64,000 nucleotides of DNA from Bordetella parapertussis (GCA_945906815.1 CAMDRT010000001.1:62001-126000); one strand, 5' to 3'. Positions 44,482 through 53,579 are shown, counted from the first letter of the stretch. Translations and numbers: made by a program. The notes: generated from the letters alone by a model not told the origin.

Positions 44482-47361
44482 CTACCGCGGGCCATCGTCA
44501 CCTGACTTGGTGCCTGCAGGGACATAACTGGTGTGGCGCGCGCCGCGTAAGTTGGTCGCATCGTAGAGGTTGAAGTTACGGTTTAGTCGTGCGCCGCCAT
44601 CTCGCGTCAAGGGGCTATAGACGAGGTTAGCCACTCCAGGGCTGCGGGATGTCATCATCACATCAAAGGGAATCTTAAGGTAGATGCCCTTGTCGAAACT
44701 GCCTTCCCCGAACTGTTCGGCTGACACATTGGTTTTTGTAGCCCAGGCGCCCATGGAAATGCCGTTGTTGAATGTCCGGCTGATGTCTAGTGTTGCACCG
44801 CTATCGCCGGCGAGGTATTGCCCGACGCTCAGGTTGACATGGGTGGAATTCCAGCCGGTATCCCAGTAAGTCGTGGCGTGTCCGGTGGTCACGCGATAAC
44901 CGGTTTGCCCTCCTGCATTGTCAAACTCGAAGTCCTGCTTAAAATTGCGCTGTTTAACACGGTTAATGTCGATTCCAAAAGCCAAAGGGCTATGCAACGG
45001 ACGGTAAAGCCATTCGCCGCCTACACCGCCAAACATGCTTTCCAGAAGGCCGCCGTAGAGGCTGTAATACTGGTTGCGCCCCATGCTGCCCATGTGCGTG
45101 AGCTGCAGGTTGGGCACGGTAACGCCGGGTTGAGACATGTATTCGCGCAGGTGGGTGCGTACCCGCGGCAGGTTGCTGGGCCCGGTGTATTTGAATTTTT
45201 TGAAATTATCAATCAAACCGAGGCTGGCGGCACCGGTTATTGATAGGCTCTCCGAAAGTTTTAACCTCAAGGGTACGGAAACACCGGCTCTCCACAAAAG
45301 GAATGCGTCGGGGCCGCCCAGATTTTGTTGCACAGTGGGTATTATCGAATAGCCAAACCGAGGTTGGCTGTTTTCCCAGAGCGATGTAACGGGCGATGTG
45401 GCAGAAAACGTGCTACGCGGTTCGCCCGCAGCAATGGCGTGAAAACGATCGGACATGGCTTGTCTCTGCACATATTGCTTTACCCAAGGTTCGCGCAGAA
45501 TCAGGCGCCCTGTCATCGGATTACCCTGCTCCACAAAGACCAAGTTGAATTCGTTAATTTCGCTCGGGGCATCTCTATGGAGCACCGCCGCCATGCGCTC
45601 GATGCGATCATTCCAATGGGTTCCATAAGCGCCATTGATGACCACTTGGAGCGTGCCGTCTTTGCGGCTGATCTGTCGTACTGACCATCCGGTCATGCTG
45701 ACTATGTCGTCAGCGGTTGCCGCCCAAATAGGTTCAGCCGTCGGGCGATTGGCAACGACTCGAGGCGTGGGGGCATCCGATACCTTGGGGGCGTGCAGTT
45801 TATTCAGTGCCGCGTGCAAGGTCAGGCCCAGCATCAGCGTATTGCCGCGCTCTAGCCCGACGGTGAAATCGACGCCTGGGCTATAGCGGTAGACCAAGCC
45901 GGCGTTAATGGGTGTTTTTTGATGCTGATTGTTGGCTTGCGGTTCGCGCTGGTAATTATTGCCGTCGTATTCGAGTTTGAGTAACCATTTGTCTGACGCT
46001 GTGTGGTATTGCACGCCGCCAAAAAGGGAAGTGTTGCCATGGAATAAGGAGGCGCTATTAACGGTGCCGCCTGACGGGTTAGTCGATGCTGCGCGCGTGT
46101 CGAAGCGCTTGCCGCCAAGGAGCGAAAGCGGATTGGGAATGTTGCCGCTGCCGGCCATATAACCCCAGCCCACGCCGAGGCTCCAGTCGAAATTACCGCT
46201 GCGTTTGTTTGCGACCAAGTATTCGCTGGAGAAAAGGCCGGTACCGCCTACATCGGTAAACCCGACAGCGATCTGGGGCAAACGGGCAGTTTCTTTGAGC
46301 AACATCGCCTTGAAGTCGAAGCTCTTATCCTTGTAAGTCTGATCACCAGAGAGTTCTGTGGAACCATATAGGCGGTTGCGGACATTGGTATAACGAAACC
46401 CCGCCTCCAACCAGTCCAGCGGCTGGAGCAGCACGCTGTTGCGCTCGTAGGGATAGATGGTGCTGTAGTGATAACGTGCCTCCCCCGCCGGTGCCATGCG
46501 TGCGGTCGGTGTTTGCAGCAGGCCTATTAGGCCCCAGTCGTTGGCGGTGGCTATGGCGTCTCTTGCCGGGTCACGTTGCATCACCAGCGGTCGGGGCGCG
46601 ATACCGGTCGGAGCTTCGGTCGCCACGATGGCGTCGTAGCTTTGGGTTGCAAGAAATTCGGTCAATAACGCCGAAAAATTTGGTGACCAGCCTGCGGCCC
46701 GCGTCGGTGCCCAAATAAGTGCTCCCGGTGCCACCTCATCCTGCGACTGCGCGTTCCATCGGCCAATTCCCCAATGGGAGACAGTTCCGTCGGGTTGTAC
46801 CACCCAAGCGAAATCGATTCGGTCGATGTTCTCGGGCTCACAGGCGGTTAAATAGTCGCGGGCTTCGCCGCCGAGCCGGTGGGGCAAGGTGCACTTTGCA
46901 CCTGCGTTGGTGATGACGCTAACCGTAGCCGGACGGTGTGGCAGCGCGACTACATGATCGTACTGGAGGAGCGGATCATCTTTGGGATGTGCCTGCAGCC
47001 AGCGTGGGTCGGTGAGCGGAATAGGCACGCGACCCGTAACGGGCAGGGCTTGGATCAAGCGGGCAAGGTTCTCTAGCGTGGCAGGCGGGGGGGATTCGGA
47101 AATTTTCAGCCGGGTCAGGAGTTCCCGTTTGATCCCGGCCTGTGCATAACGCTCGGACGGTACTTGCCAGTGCAGGCCGGGCGGATAGGCTCGCGGATCC
47201 TTGGGCTGTCGCAGCAGCCAGTCGCTCAGGCGCTCACCTCTGACAGGCGCCGATACGCGCTCGTTCGGTTGCGCTTGCGGTGCCGCGCCCCAACAAGCAG
47301 CGATGCCAAGCAGCACCCGGGCTGTCAGGTCGCTCACTGAGCCGCGGGCCATGCTTGCCAT
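44482..47361 (-). CDS. Exopolysaccharide protein, YjbG (GfcC)-YjbH (GfcD) fusion
   Basis: About 959 residues. Signal peptide (VLLGIAACWGAAPQAQ). Residues ~30-240 match GfcC/YjbG: RLSDWLLRQPKDPRAYPPG, PVTGRVPIPLTDPRWL and WNAQSQDEVAPGALIWAP. From ~270 on it matches YjbH/GfcD, starting DWGLIGLLQTPTARMAPAGE and continuing through an outer-membrane barrel to the end. In E. coli these are two proteins of about 250 and 700 residues, and the sum fits. It belongs to an outer-membrane export or modification system for a group-4-capsule-like exopolysaccharide. The start is ambiguous among ATG codons at 47361 and 47352 and a GTG at 47388; none has a strong ribosome binding site. It overlaps the upstream lipoprotein gene by 28 bases, so the two are co-translated. 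Confidence 0.85.
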   Translation of the reverse strand: MASMARGSVSDLTARVLLGIAACWGAAPQAQPNERVSAPVRGERLSDWLLRQPKDPRAYPPGLHWQVPSERYAQAGIKRELLTRLKISESPPPATLENLARLIQALPVTGRVPIPLTDPRWLQAHPKDDPLLQYDHVVALPHRPATVSVITNAGAKCTLPHRLGGEARDYLTACEPENIDRIDFAWVVQPDGTVSHWGIGRWNAQSQDEVAPGALIWAPTRAAGWSPNFSALLTEFLATQSYDAIVATEAPTGIAPRPLVMQRDPARDAIATANDWGLIGLLQTPTARMAPAGEARYHYSTIYPYERNSVLLQPLDWLEAGFRYTNVRNRLYGSTELSGDQTYKDKSFDFKAMLLKETARLPQIAVGFTDVGGTGLFSSEYLVANKRSGNFDWSLGVGWGYMAGSGNIPNPLSLLGGKRFDTRAASTNPSGGTVNSASLFHGNTSLFGGVQYHTASDKWLLKLEYDGNNYQREPQANNQHQKTPINAGLVYRYSPGVDFTVGLERGNTLMLGLTLHAALNKLHAPKVSDAPTPRVVANRPTAEPIWAATADDIVSMTGWSVRQISRKDGTLQVVINGAYGTHWNDRIERMAAVLHRDAPSEINEFNLVFVEQGNPMTGRLILREPWVKQYVQRQAMSDRFHAIAAGEPRSTFSATSPVTSLWENSQPRFGYSIIPTVQQNLGGPDAFLLWRAGVSVPLRLKLSESLSITGAASLGLIDNFKKFKYTGPSNLPRVRTHLREYMSQPGVTVPNLQLTHMGSMGRNQYYSLYGGLLESMFGGVGGEWLYRPLHSPLAFGIDINRVKQRNFKQDFEFDNAGGQTGYRVTTGHATTYWDTGWNSTHVNLSVGQYLAGDSGATLDISRTFNNGISMGAWATKTNVSAEQFGEGSFDKGIYLKIPFDVMMTSRSPGVANLVYSPLTRDGGARLNRNFNLYDATNLRGARHTSYVPAGTKSGDDGPR

Positions 47362-48008
47362 GCAAGGCAGAGGGTTGGCGACAGGCACTGTTCGCCGTAA
47401 ACGATGCGCGGGGCGCTATCGTTCAGCTGCGCGGCAAAGCGGGCCGAGGGCAGGCCGTCGGGTTGGCCGATTACCGCCTCCTCATACCAGCGCAGCGCAG
47501 TTGCGGGTATGCCGACAAGCTTGGCGTTGGAGGGGGGGGCTATCGGATAGAGCGTAACGGATTCTTGGATGCCAAAGCGGTAGCCGGGCATTTGGTCGCG
47601 TTCGCGACGATAGACTACGGCCGGCCCCCCAACCATGTCTTTCCAGTCCGGCAGAGAAAAATTCTTGACTGCATGCCAGTCCGTTTCAAGCCCGGCTGTT
47701 GCTACTATGCGACCCTTTTGAAGGCTGATAACCTCGGCCTCGCTGCTGTACCAGACTTCGATAGGCCCTTGCGGATGCTTCTCCACGTAGCCCAGTACCA
47801 TCAGCGCTACGCGTCCCCGTGCCGTAACGCGCAGATAGCGTAGGTTGGGGTTCAGCTTGATGCTATCGGCGTTATTGCGAAACCCGGGAACGGCGTCAAA
47901 AATCGTGCGCGTGAGCGCCGTATGTCCACATCCGCCGAGAGTAAGCATGAGCAGCGCTACACCCAGTGATCGAAGCAGAAACCGTTGGCCAGGCGCGGCT
48001 ATGCTCAC
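47334..48008 (-). CDS. YjbF/GfcB family outer-membrane lipoprotein
   Basis: 224 residues if the GTG at 48008 is used. The lipobox LTLGGC follows a short basic and hydrophobic signal (RFLLRSLGVALLM), so this GTG gives the expected lipoprotein signal. The frame stays open upstream to 48131 and other starts exist, without support. The body has RVALMVLGYVEKHPQGPIEVWYSS and TDWHAVKNFSLPDWKDM, features of YjbF. First gene of the minus-strand gfc-like operon and overlapping the YjbGH fusion gene. It acts in exopolysaccharide production. Confidence 0.82.
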   Translation of the reverse strand: MSIAAPGQRFLLRSLGVALLMLTLGGCGHTALTRTIFDAVPGFRNNADSIKLNPNLRYLRVTARGRVALMVLGYVEKHPQGPIEVWYSSEAEVISLQKGRIVATAGLETDWHAVKNFSLPDWKDMVGGPAVVYRRERDQMPGYRFGIQESVTLYPIAPPSNAKLVGIPATALRWYEEAVIGQPDGLPSARFAAQLNDSAPRIVYGEQCLSPTLCLAWQAWPAAQ

Positions 48009-48534
48009 ACCACCGTCGCGGAGCGGGGCGACATGCACGTTGCCGAAATCTTCCTGCCGATCACTCACCTTGTGTTCTCCAAATTCTATACCTGGTTGCG
48101 CGGCATCCCTCATGGTGTCAGCCCGCAGCACTTGCCGTCGTATTTAAACGCATGCACATTGCACTTAAATTTCCGCTTTTGCCCGTTCCACGCCGTCCGC
48201 TCTTCGCGTGGCATGGCCAGTGCAATTCCCGTGCTGACCTATGCGGAGCTGGCTGCCAAAACATCACGCCTTACACGACCCACTACGTTCTAGTGGGAAT
48301 GGGCGCTAGCCGGAAAAGCGCGTATCAAGCCACCTCAAGCCCCCTCAATCTCCCAGTATATGACAGTCGGCGACACCCATGCGCATCATAAATCAACGAG
48401 TTATCAATAAGTTACATAATATGGCGGATATATTCTGTTAACGGTGGACAAGAGTATACCTATAGCATTAAACTGGTAGTTAACGAATTGAATTTTCGTA
48501 ATTCTCATCGCAGTAACCACTGGAGGACGTCACT
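48009..48534. other. Divergent regulatory region of the exopolysaccharide locus
   Basis: About 520 bases between the minus-strand lipoprotein gene and the plus-strand YjbE-like gene. A perfect hairpin CCCACTA-CGTTC-TAGTGGG lies at 48279-48297. The last 150 bases before the plus-strand gene are AT-rich, with TGGACA near 48447 and TATAGC near 48463, a possible promoter with non-ideal spacing. GGAGG lies before the YjbE-like ATG. No coding capacity is supported. Confidence 0.5.
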
Positions 48535-49431
48535 ATGAAAGCCGGTAAGCAATTGGTGGCACTAACGTCGTTAGCGGTTTGCTTTGCTCAACTGCCAGCC
48601 TATGCGCAGGCTCCCGCCGCCCCTGCAGGAACAACCGGTGCCGTTGGTGCCGGTGCCAGTGGCGCTACAGCCGCCGCTGTCGGCGGTATCACTGCGGGTA
48701 TGGTCGTTGCAGCTGTGGTGACTGTGGCTGTGGTTGCGGCGGCCAACAGCGGTAATGGCGGTTCCTTAACCCCCGCGCCAACAACCGCAGCAGCAGCGGG
48801 AGCCTCAGCGGTCGCTGCCGGTACAACTGCCGTCGCTTCGTCTGCCGCAGTAAGTACGCAAACAGATGCGGCCACAACGGATCTCACCGCGGCCGCAGCA
48901 GGCGCTGGTGTCACTGCTGCTGTCGCCGCCGAGCTAGCGGCGGCCACCGCAGCTGACGCGGCCGCCGACGCGGCCGCAGCCCTTGCGACCACGGCTTTGG
49001 GGAATGCTAGCACGGCGAACGCTGCAGCAACCGTTGGTGTGCTGAACAGCAGCGGCGTGACCATCTGCGTTGCTCTCACCAGCTGTACAGCCCAAGAAAA
49101 AGCCAATCTGGCTTTGGCGGCGAAAAATGCAGTAACAGCGGCGGTCACCGCGGCCGCTGCATACAAAGCGGCCGTCGAGGCCTATAAAACGGCCGTTTCG
49201 GCTGCCGTGAACGCACTGCCAGCAAGCGACGCGAAAACTGCAGCTTTGGCTAAAGTAGCTTCAGCCACAACCAGTTTGCTAGCTGCCGCTGCTTCACTTG
49301 TCACCGCAAATGCCGCAGCTGTAGCGGCTGAGACTAATTACAACATCGCCGTCGCGGCACTGGGAACGACCGGGACGGTCACCGGAACTACCGGAACTAC
49401 CGGAACTACCGGAACTACCGGAACGAATTAA
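48535..49431 (+). CDS. Ala/Thr-rich secreted protein, YjbE/GfcA-like
   Basis: 298 residues. Signal peptide to LPAYAQAP, then a hydrophobic Val/Ala run (GGITAGMVVAAVVTVAVVAAANSGNGGS), then a long Ala-rich helical stretch with regularly spaced Lys and Thr, and a C-terminal (TGT)n-type repeat. E. coli GfcA/YjbE is a small Thr/Ser/Ala-rich protein of the same locus; this one is three times longer. Over 40 percent Ala by eye. GGAGG stands before the ATG and a strong terminator follows. Role in exopolysaccharide is inferred from location and composition, not from sequence identity. Confidence 0.7.
   Translation: MKAGKQLVALTSLAVCFAQLPAYAQAPAAPAGTTGAVGAGASGATAAAVGGITAGMVVAAVVTVAVVAAANSGNGGSLTPAPTTAAAAGASAVAAGTTAVASSAAVSTQTDAATTDLTAAAAGAGVTAAVAAELAAATAADAAADAAAALATTALGNASTANAAATVGVLNSSGVTICVALTSCTAQEKANLALAAKNAVTAAVTAAAAYKAAVEAYKTAVSAAVNALPASDAKTAALAKVASATTSLLAAAASLVTANAAAVAAETNYNIAVAALGTTGTVTGTTGTTGTTGTTGTN
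49381..49425 (+). repeat. Nine-base tandem repeat at the 3' end of the YjbE-like gene
   Basis: Five consecutive copies of ACCGGAACT, the last with one change (ACCGGAACG). It encodes the Gly-Thr-Thr run at the C-terminus. The unit keeps the frame, so copy-number change would lengthen or shorten the tail without a frameshift. Confidence 0.9.
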
Positions 49432-49455
49432 AGTTAATTCCCAGAGTTTATACTG

Positions 49456-49485
49456 AAAGCCCAATGATTCGTCATTGGGCTTTTT
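49456..49485 (+). terminator. Rho-independent terminator of the YjbE-like gene
   Basis: 12-bp perfect stem AAAGCCCAATGA/TCATTGGGCTTT (49456-49467 with 49472-49483), TTCG loop and a T-tract to 49485. It is directly adjacent to the group II intron-like sequence. Confidence 0.93.
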
Positions 49486-49490
49486 CTATG

Positions 49491-49800
49491 GTGCTCCCGG
49501 CAGGGTGTACCTACTTGGCGGTAGAAGTCCTACTCGCCCGCCTAGGGGAAGCGTTAGCCGAGCGGCAAGGATGTTCTGGGCGACTGGAAATCTGGAGGAA
49601 GCCGAAGGCAAGGGGCGCGCTGCCCTGAAGCACAGGAAGCGGATAGGAAGCGGCGCGGTGGGTCAGGGCGGCCCTTATCCTCAAAGCCATACACTCCTAT
49701 GTCATGCCGTGACGCATATCCGGCAGGCATAAGTGTGTAGGTGGGTGCAAATTACTCCGAGATCCCCGGCAACCTGCGTGTGCCTACATCGGGTGTGGGC
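49491..49800 (+). mobile_element. Probable truncated group IIC intron (5' ribozyme part)
   Basis: Begins GTGCTCCCGGCAGGGTG, which fits the GUGYG...CCCGGC start of group IIC introns, and continues with the characteristic domain I run: GTTAGCC...GCAAGG, then ATCTGGAGGAAGCC, GAAGGCAAGG and CTGAAGCACAGGAAGC. It starts six bases past the T-tract of an intrinsic terminator, which is the preferred insertion site of class IIC introns. No reverse transcriptase ORF and no domain V hairpin are seen before the next gene ends at 49816, so the copy is truncated and immobile. The right boundary is uncertain. A frame across 49475-49732 is not a gene. Confidence 0.6.
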
Positions 49801-49815
49801 GATAGTTAACAGGCC

Positions 49816-50712
49816 TTAGAAATGATAGGCGGCCTTTACCCCGAATTCATAAGTATTGTTGCGCGGTTCCCGAAACGAGTTTACGGTTTCCGAATCTTTG
49901 ATGCGCCACAGGATCAGGGACGGTCCGACAGACCAGGCGTCGAAGCGAACCATGGTGCCGACACGAAAACCATAGCCGCTGGTCTGCTTGAGGCTAACAT
50001 CCGGAGTGGTGACATTGCTGTCTGAGAGTTTTGCATCCGCGTTCCCGCGGATCAAATGAGTGTATTCCACCGTGGTGAGTAACTGCCTATTACTGGCCAG
50101 ATTTGTTTTGTGGGTCACGCCTATGGGCAGCGTCGTATAGCGAACTTCCCTGCGGTAGCCCCGACTACCCGTGGTAGTGGTCCCGCGCAGGTCGTTATAG
50201 AGATAGCGGTAGCCCAGCCCTACATAGGGGGACAAAACATGGCTACCTAGATCAAAGTCCTTCCCAATCAGCCCCCTGATTTCGTAATACCAGTCCGGCA
50301 GGTTGTTTTGGGTGCCGCTCACGCTGCTGCTATAGTCCGCTTTTCCCGTGGAAAACTGCGCTTCCCACCGTAAGAACCAGCCCTTATTCTGGTTGGGCCA
50401 ATCCGAACCCATCGCATAGTTGCCTGCGTAGTCGAACTTAACCTTGGTCGCCTTGAGCGACATCAGGTCGGGTTCAGTGTACTTGTAGGCCGCAACGGTT
50501 AAGCCGACCTCGCTTCCCGTCTTAGTCGCTAGCGCTGAGTTTTGGGCAAGCGCAGGCCAGGCCAGTAGCCAAGGCAATGTCGTAACCGCAAGCGCCTTGG
50601 TCACGCCTATGCATCGCTTTGCGTTCAATCGATTCCGTAATAGGTCTTGTAGTAAGCAAGCGCCAGGCAGACTGTCTATTTCATCGGCAAGCAAATTCAT
50701 AGCGCTTTTCAT
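49816..50712 (-). CDS. Outer-membrane beta-barrel protein, unknown family
   Basis: 298 residues with amphipathic beta strands throughout (GWFLRWEAQFSTG, YVGLGYRYLYNDL, GFRVGTMVRFDAW) and C-terminal Phe in YEFGVKAAYHF, the sign of an outer-membrane barrel. The signal peptide is long: hydrophobic part VTKALAVTTLPWLLAWPALAQ sits at 37-57. A GTG at 50604 would give a normal-length signal peptide, so the start is uncertain. It is convergent with the YjbE-like gene on the other side of the intron remnant. It could be part of the exopolysaccharide locus, without further evidence. Confidence 0.78.
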   Translation of the reverse strand: MKSAMNLLADEIDSLPGACLLQDLLRNRLNAKRCIGVTKALAVTTLPWLLAWPALAQNSALATKTGSEVGLTVAAYKYTEPDLMSLKATKVKFDYAGNYAMGSDWPNQNKGWFLRWEAQFSTGKADYSSSVSGTQNNLPDWYYEIRGLIGKDFDLGSHVLSPYVGLGYRYLYNDLRGTTTTGSRGYRREVRYTTLPIGVTHKTNLASNRQLLTTVEYTHLIRGNADAKLSDSNVTTPDVSLKQTSGYGFRVGTMVRFDAWSVGPSLILWRIKDSETVNSFREPRNNTYEFGVKAAYHF

Positions 50713-50993
50713 CCTGTATTCAATTAAGTCGGTTTGAAATTCATGGCTGCAATTCGGGCTGCCACGATCGGAAGATCACTGTGAACCTGTAAGCTTTTCG
50801 TTGATGACTTAACAAGAGAGAAAATATGCAAGCAGACCAGCAGCATAACGCACTTGTGCAGGGTTGTCGAAATCCGCGCACTTCTGACGGAGCGCGTTTT
50901 TGGGGCATTTTCCGTCGTCCACGATCTCGCCATCGTTCTGTACCAGAGTACGCATATCCTGCAGCGCAGGGGTAGCGGGCGGCAAGTGCAAAG

Positions 50994-51710
50994 CTACAAG
51001 GCTACACAGCCGCCTGTGTCGCAGCGCAGATAGTGTCCGCGGTCATACCAGTCACTGAGCACCCAGCGCTCGCATTCATGGCTATCCACGACATGCGCGT
51101 GTTGTGCTGGTCGGTGCGTATGGCCGTGTATCAAGCGTGGATAGTCGTGCAGGCGTAACACGTGTTCCACGGCGATGGTCGATACGTCCATGATGCCACC
51201 ATCTTTTATGCTTTTGCTGGCTTCGCTTTGTGCACGCATGGTGCGCATTTGTTGGCGGCGCAAGGCGAGGGATTGCTGCAGAAATTGCGACTGGTTCTGC
51301 GGGTTGTGGGCGTAGCTGCGGAAGTTTTGGTATGCGACGTCATCGGTGCAAAGGGTGTCGCCGTGCATCAGCAGGGTGCGCGTGCCATAGAGATCCAGCA
51401 CGGTGGGATCGGCGATGAGTCGCGCGTTGCAACGCGCGGCGAACGCCGGGCCCACTAACAAATCGCGATTGCCGTGCATGAGATACACCGGCACGCCACG
51501 TTGGGTGAGGCCTGTCAGTGCGCTCGAGACCGTGGTGTACAGCGGGTCTTCGGTGTCGTCGTCGCCGATCCAGTATTCGAACAGGTCGCCGAGGATATAG
51601 AGCGCCTCTGCTGCAGGCGCCACGGTTTCCAGAAAATCATAGAACTGCCGATTAATGTGCGGCCGTTCGACCGTGAGGTGCAAGTCGGAGATGAACAGGG
51701 TGTGGGGCAC
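50994..51710 (-). CDS. lpxH: UDP-2,3-diacylglucosamine diphosphatase
   Basis: 238 residues. Calcineurin-like metal-binding motifs in order: ISDLHL, GDLFEYWIGDD, HGNRD, LMHGDTLC and HGHTHRPAQH. These place it firmly in LpxH, which cleaves UDP-2,3-diacylglucosamine to lipid X in lipid A synthesis at the inner membrane. It lies 81 bases after ppiB on the same strand, separated by a hairpin; lpxH behind a cyclophilin gene is a common order in beta- and gammaproteobacteria. Confidence 0.97.
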   Translation of the reverse strand: MPHTLFISDLHLTVERPHINRQFYDFLETVAPAAEALYILGDLFEYWIGDDDTEDPLYTTVSSALTGLTQRGVPVYLMHGNRDLLVGPAFAARCNARLIADPTVLDLYGTRTLLMHGDTLCTDDVAYQNFRSYAHNPQNQSQFLQQSLALRRQQMRTMRAQSEASKSIKDGGIMDVSTIAVEHVLRLHDYPRLIHGHTHRPAQHAHVVDSHECERWVLSDWYDRGHYLRCDTGGCVAL

Positions 51711-51717
51711 TTAGTTC

Positions 51718-51781
51718 TGAGGACTGAGGACTTAGGACTTCGTAACTGCGAGCGCGCCGGATTGCTCAGTCCTCAGTCCTC
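51718..51781 (-). promoter_or_regulatory. ppiB-lpxH intercistronic hairpin
   Basis: GAGGACTGAGGAC-type direct repeats (51719-51731) pair with CTCAGTCCTCAGTCCTC (51765-51781). Several alternative registers are possible because both arms are internally repeated. It lies in the 81-base gap between the ppiB stop and the lpxH start and could terminate, attenuate or stabilise. Confidence 0.5.
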
Positions 51782-51791
51782 CATCCTGCGG

Positions 51792-52283
51792 TTAAACGAC
51801 TACTGCTTTTATGATCACCACATCGTCCACCGGCACATCCTGGTGAAACCCGCTTTGGCCGGTTTTGACTTTGCCGATTTTGTCCACCACGTCCATGCCG
51901 GCGGTGACTTTGCCGAACACGCAGTAGCCCCAGCCTTGCGAGGTGGGCGCGCTGTGGTTAAGAAAATCGTTGTCGCTGGTGTTGATAAAAAACTGCGCGC
52001 TTGCTGAATGCGGATCTGAAGTGCGCGCCATCGCTACTGTGTAGTGATCGTTCTTGAGACCGTTGGTCGCTTCGTTCTGCACGTTATCGCGCGTGGATTT
52101 TTGCTTCATGCCGGGTTCGAAACCGCCGCCCTGAATCATGAAGCTGTCAATGACCCGATGAAAAACCGTGTTGTCGTAGTGGCCGTCTGTGACGTACTGC
52201 TCGAAGTTGGCCGCGGTTTTGGGGGCTTTTTCGGCATTGAGTTCGAGGGTGATGTCGCCGTGATTGGTTTGAAGTTTGATCAT
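51792..52283 (-). CDS. ppiB: Cytoplasmic peptidyl-prolyl cis-trans isomerase (cyclophilin)
   Basis: 163 residues, cyclophilin fold. [15 protein letters not shown] carries the catalytic Arg, [13 protein letters not shown] and [18 protein letters not shown] follow. There is no signal peptide, so it is the cytoplasmic PpiB type. It lies 17 bases after ppiA on the same strand, so the two cyclophilin genes form one transcript with lpxH behind them. Confidence 0.96.
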   Translation of the reverse strand: MIKLQTNHGDITLELNAEKAPKTAANFEQYVTDGHYDNTVFHRVIDSFMIQGGGFEPGMKQKSTRDNVQNEATNGLKNDHYTVAMARTSDPHSASAQFFINTSDNDFLNHSAPTSQGWGYCVFGKVTAGMDVVDKIGKVKTGQSGFHQDVPVDDVVIIKAVVV

Positions 52284-52300
52284 TTTTGGCTTTCGGGTAT

Positions 52301-52891
52301 TTATTTTTTGACTGCGGGTTTTGTGGCTGCGTCGATGAGCGTTACGCGCTCAATGGTAACGGTTTTTACAGGTACATCGCTACGAAATGGTCCGCGCGCA
52401 GAGGTCTCCACGCTGCGTATCTTGTTGACGACATCGAGTCCGTTGGTCACGCGGCCAAATACGGTGTAGCCAATCTCTTGCGGGCCGGGACCGCGAAAAT
52501 CGAGCATCTGGTTGTCCACCACGTTAATGAAAAATTGCGAAGTGGCCGAGTTCGCTTCGGCGGTGCGTGCCATGGCGATGGTGCCGACTTGATTGCGCAG
52601 GCCATTGCCGCCTTCATGCTTAACCGGATCGCGGGTTTTCTTCTGTTGCAGGTCGGGCGTGAAGCCGCCGCCCTGAATCATGAAGTCGGCGATGACGCGA
52701 TGAAAAATCGTGCCGTTGTAGTAGCCCTCTTTCACGTATTGCAAGAAGTTTTTTACGGTTTCCGGCGCGTTCTCGGGTTGCAGCTCCAGCCTAATCGTGC
52801 CGAGGCTGGTGCGCATTTCAATCTGTGGGTTCTGCGCCAGAGCGCCACTAGCAGTGAGTAGAGCGAGCGTGGCGAGCAATGTTTTTAACAT
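52301..52891 (-). CDS. ppiA: Periplasmic peptidyl-prolyl cis-trans isomerase (cyclophilin)
   Basis: 196 residues. Signal peptide to [10 protein letters not shown], then the cyclophilin domain with [28 protein letters not shown] and [18 protein letters not shown]. It folds proteins in the periplasm. The catalytic Arg and downstream QGGGF are intact. It is followed by ppiB and lpxH. Confidence 0.95.
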   Translation of the reverse strand: MLKTLLATLALLTASGALAQNPQIEMRTSLGTIRLELQPENAPETVKNFLQYVKEGYYNGTIFHRVIADFMIQGGGFTPDLQQKKTRDPVKHEGGNGLRNQVGTIAMARTAEANSATSQFFINVVDNQMLDFRGPGPQEIGYTVFGRVTNGLDVVNKIRSVETSARGPFRSDVPVKTVTIERVTLIDAATKPAVKK

Positions 52892-52973
52892 GTGAAGTCC
52901 ATTAGTAATAATTAAATATAACGCTAACGACCCGCTGCAATAAACGGGCGGTGCGCCGGCTGGAATACGTGGG

Positions 52974-53579
52974 CTATTTTTCCGTAGTGCGTGCCGGAAG
53001 TAAGTCGTTAACAGATTTCAACTTGGCGGCTACGGACTGGTTCGATGCGTCGAGCTTTAACGCTTTTTCATAAGCTGCTGCCGCCAGCCTGGTGTGAATG
53101 TCGCCCAAGTTTTCAAACGCTGCGGTAAACGCGGCATGGGCACGCACGGCAGACTCAAGCATGCCACGCGCGCGCTCGAGTTCGCCCTGATCCGCGTAAA
53201 TTACTGCGAGATTGTTATAAGGCTCCGGCAGTTCGGGAAAATCCTGCGTCAATTCAGTATAGATGCGTACTGCCAGATCGGTTTTTTTCTGTTGCGTGAA
53301 TATCATGCCGCGCAGAAAACGTCCGCGGGCGTCTTGCGGGCGTTCCTTGAGCCACGCATCGACGTGGGTCAGCGCGCGCTCGAATTGCCCGTTGCGATAG
53401 AGCAGCGAGGCTTCCTGAAAATCATTGTTCCGGGGCGGGGGCTTAAGCACCGTGGTTTGCGCCAGCGCCACACACGGTAGCAGCGTGAGCATCAGCAGAG
53501 CCCCCAGTCCACGTGCAACCCGGCGCCAGAGCGCAGCGGTGTGGTGCACGTACATAGACAGGTCCAAGGTAAGGGGCAT
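52974..53579 (-). CDS. Tetratricopeptide repeat protein, periplasmic
   Basis: 201 residues with a signal peptide or anchor (GLGALLMLTLLPCVALAQ) and then at least three TPR-like units (about 70-170, e.g. PEPYNNLAVIYADQGELERA). The start is ambiguous between 53579 and 53555; both give a signal segment. It is probably an envelope assembly or scaffold protein. It is divergent from cysS and upstream of the cyclophilin pair, with an 82-base gap to ppiA. Confidence 0.85.
   Translation of the reverse strand: MPLTLDLSMYVHHTAALWRRVARGLGALLMLTLLPCVALAQTTVLKPPPRNNDFQEASLLYRNGQFERALTHVDAWLKERPQDARGRFLRGMIFTQQKKTDLAVRIYTELTQDFPELPEPYNNLAVIYADQGELERARGMLESAVRAHAAFTAAFENLGDIHTRLAAAAYEKALKLDASNQSVAAKLKSVNDLLPARTTEK

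Noticed and set aside
49381-49425. CRISPR-like repeat
   Set aside because: Unit of nine bases directly in tandem without spacers and inside a coding region.
49475-49732. 85-codon frame after the YjbE-like terminator
   Set aside because: Overlaps the terminator and the group II intron-like RNA; Arg/Gly-rich without a fold signature.
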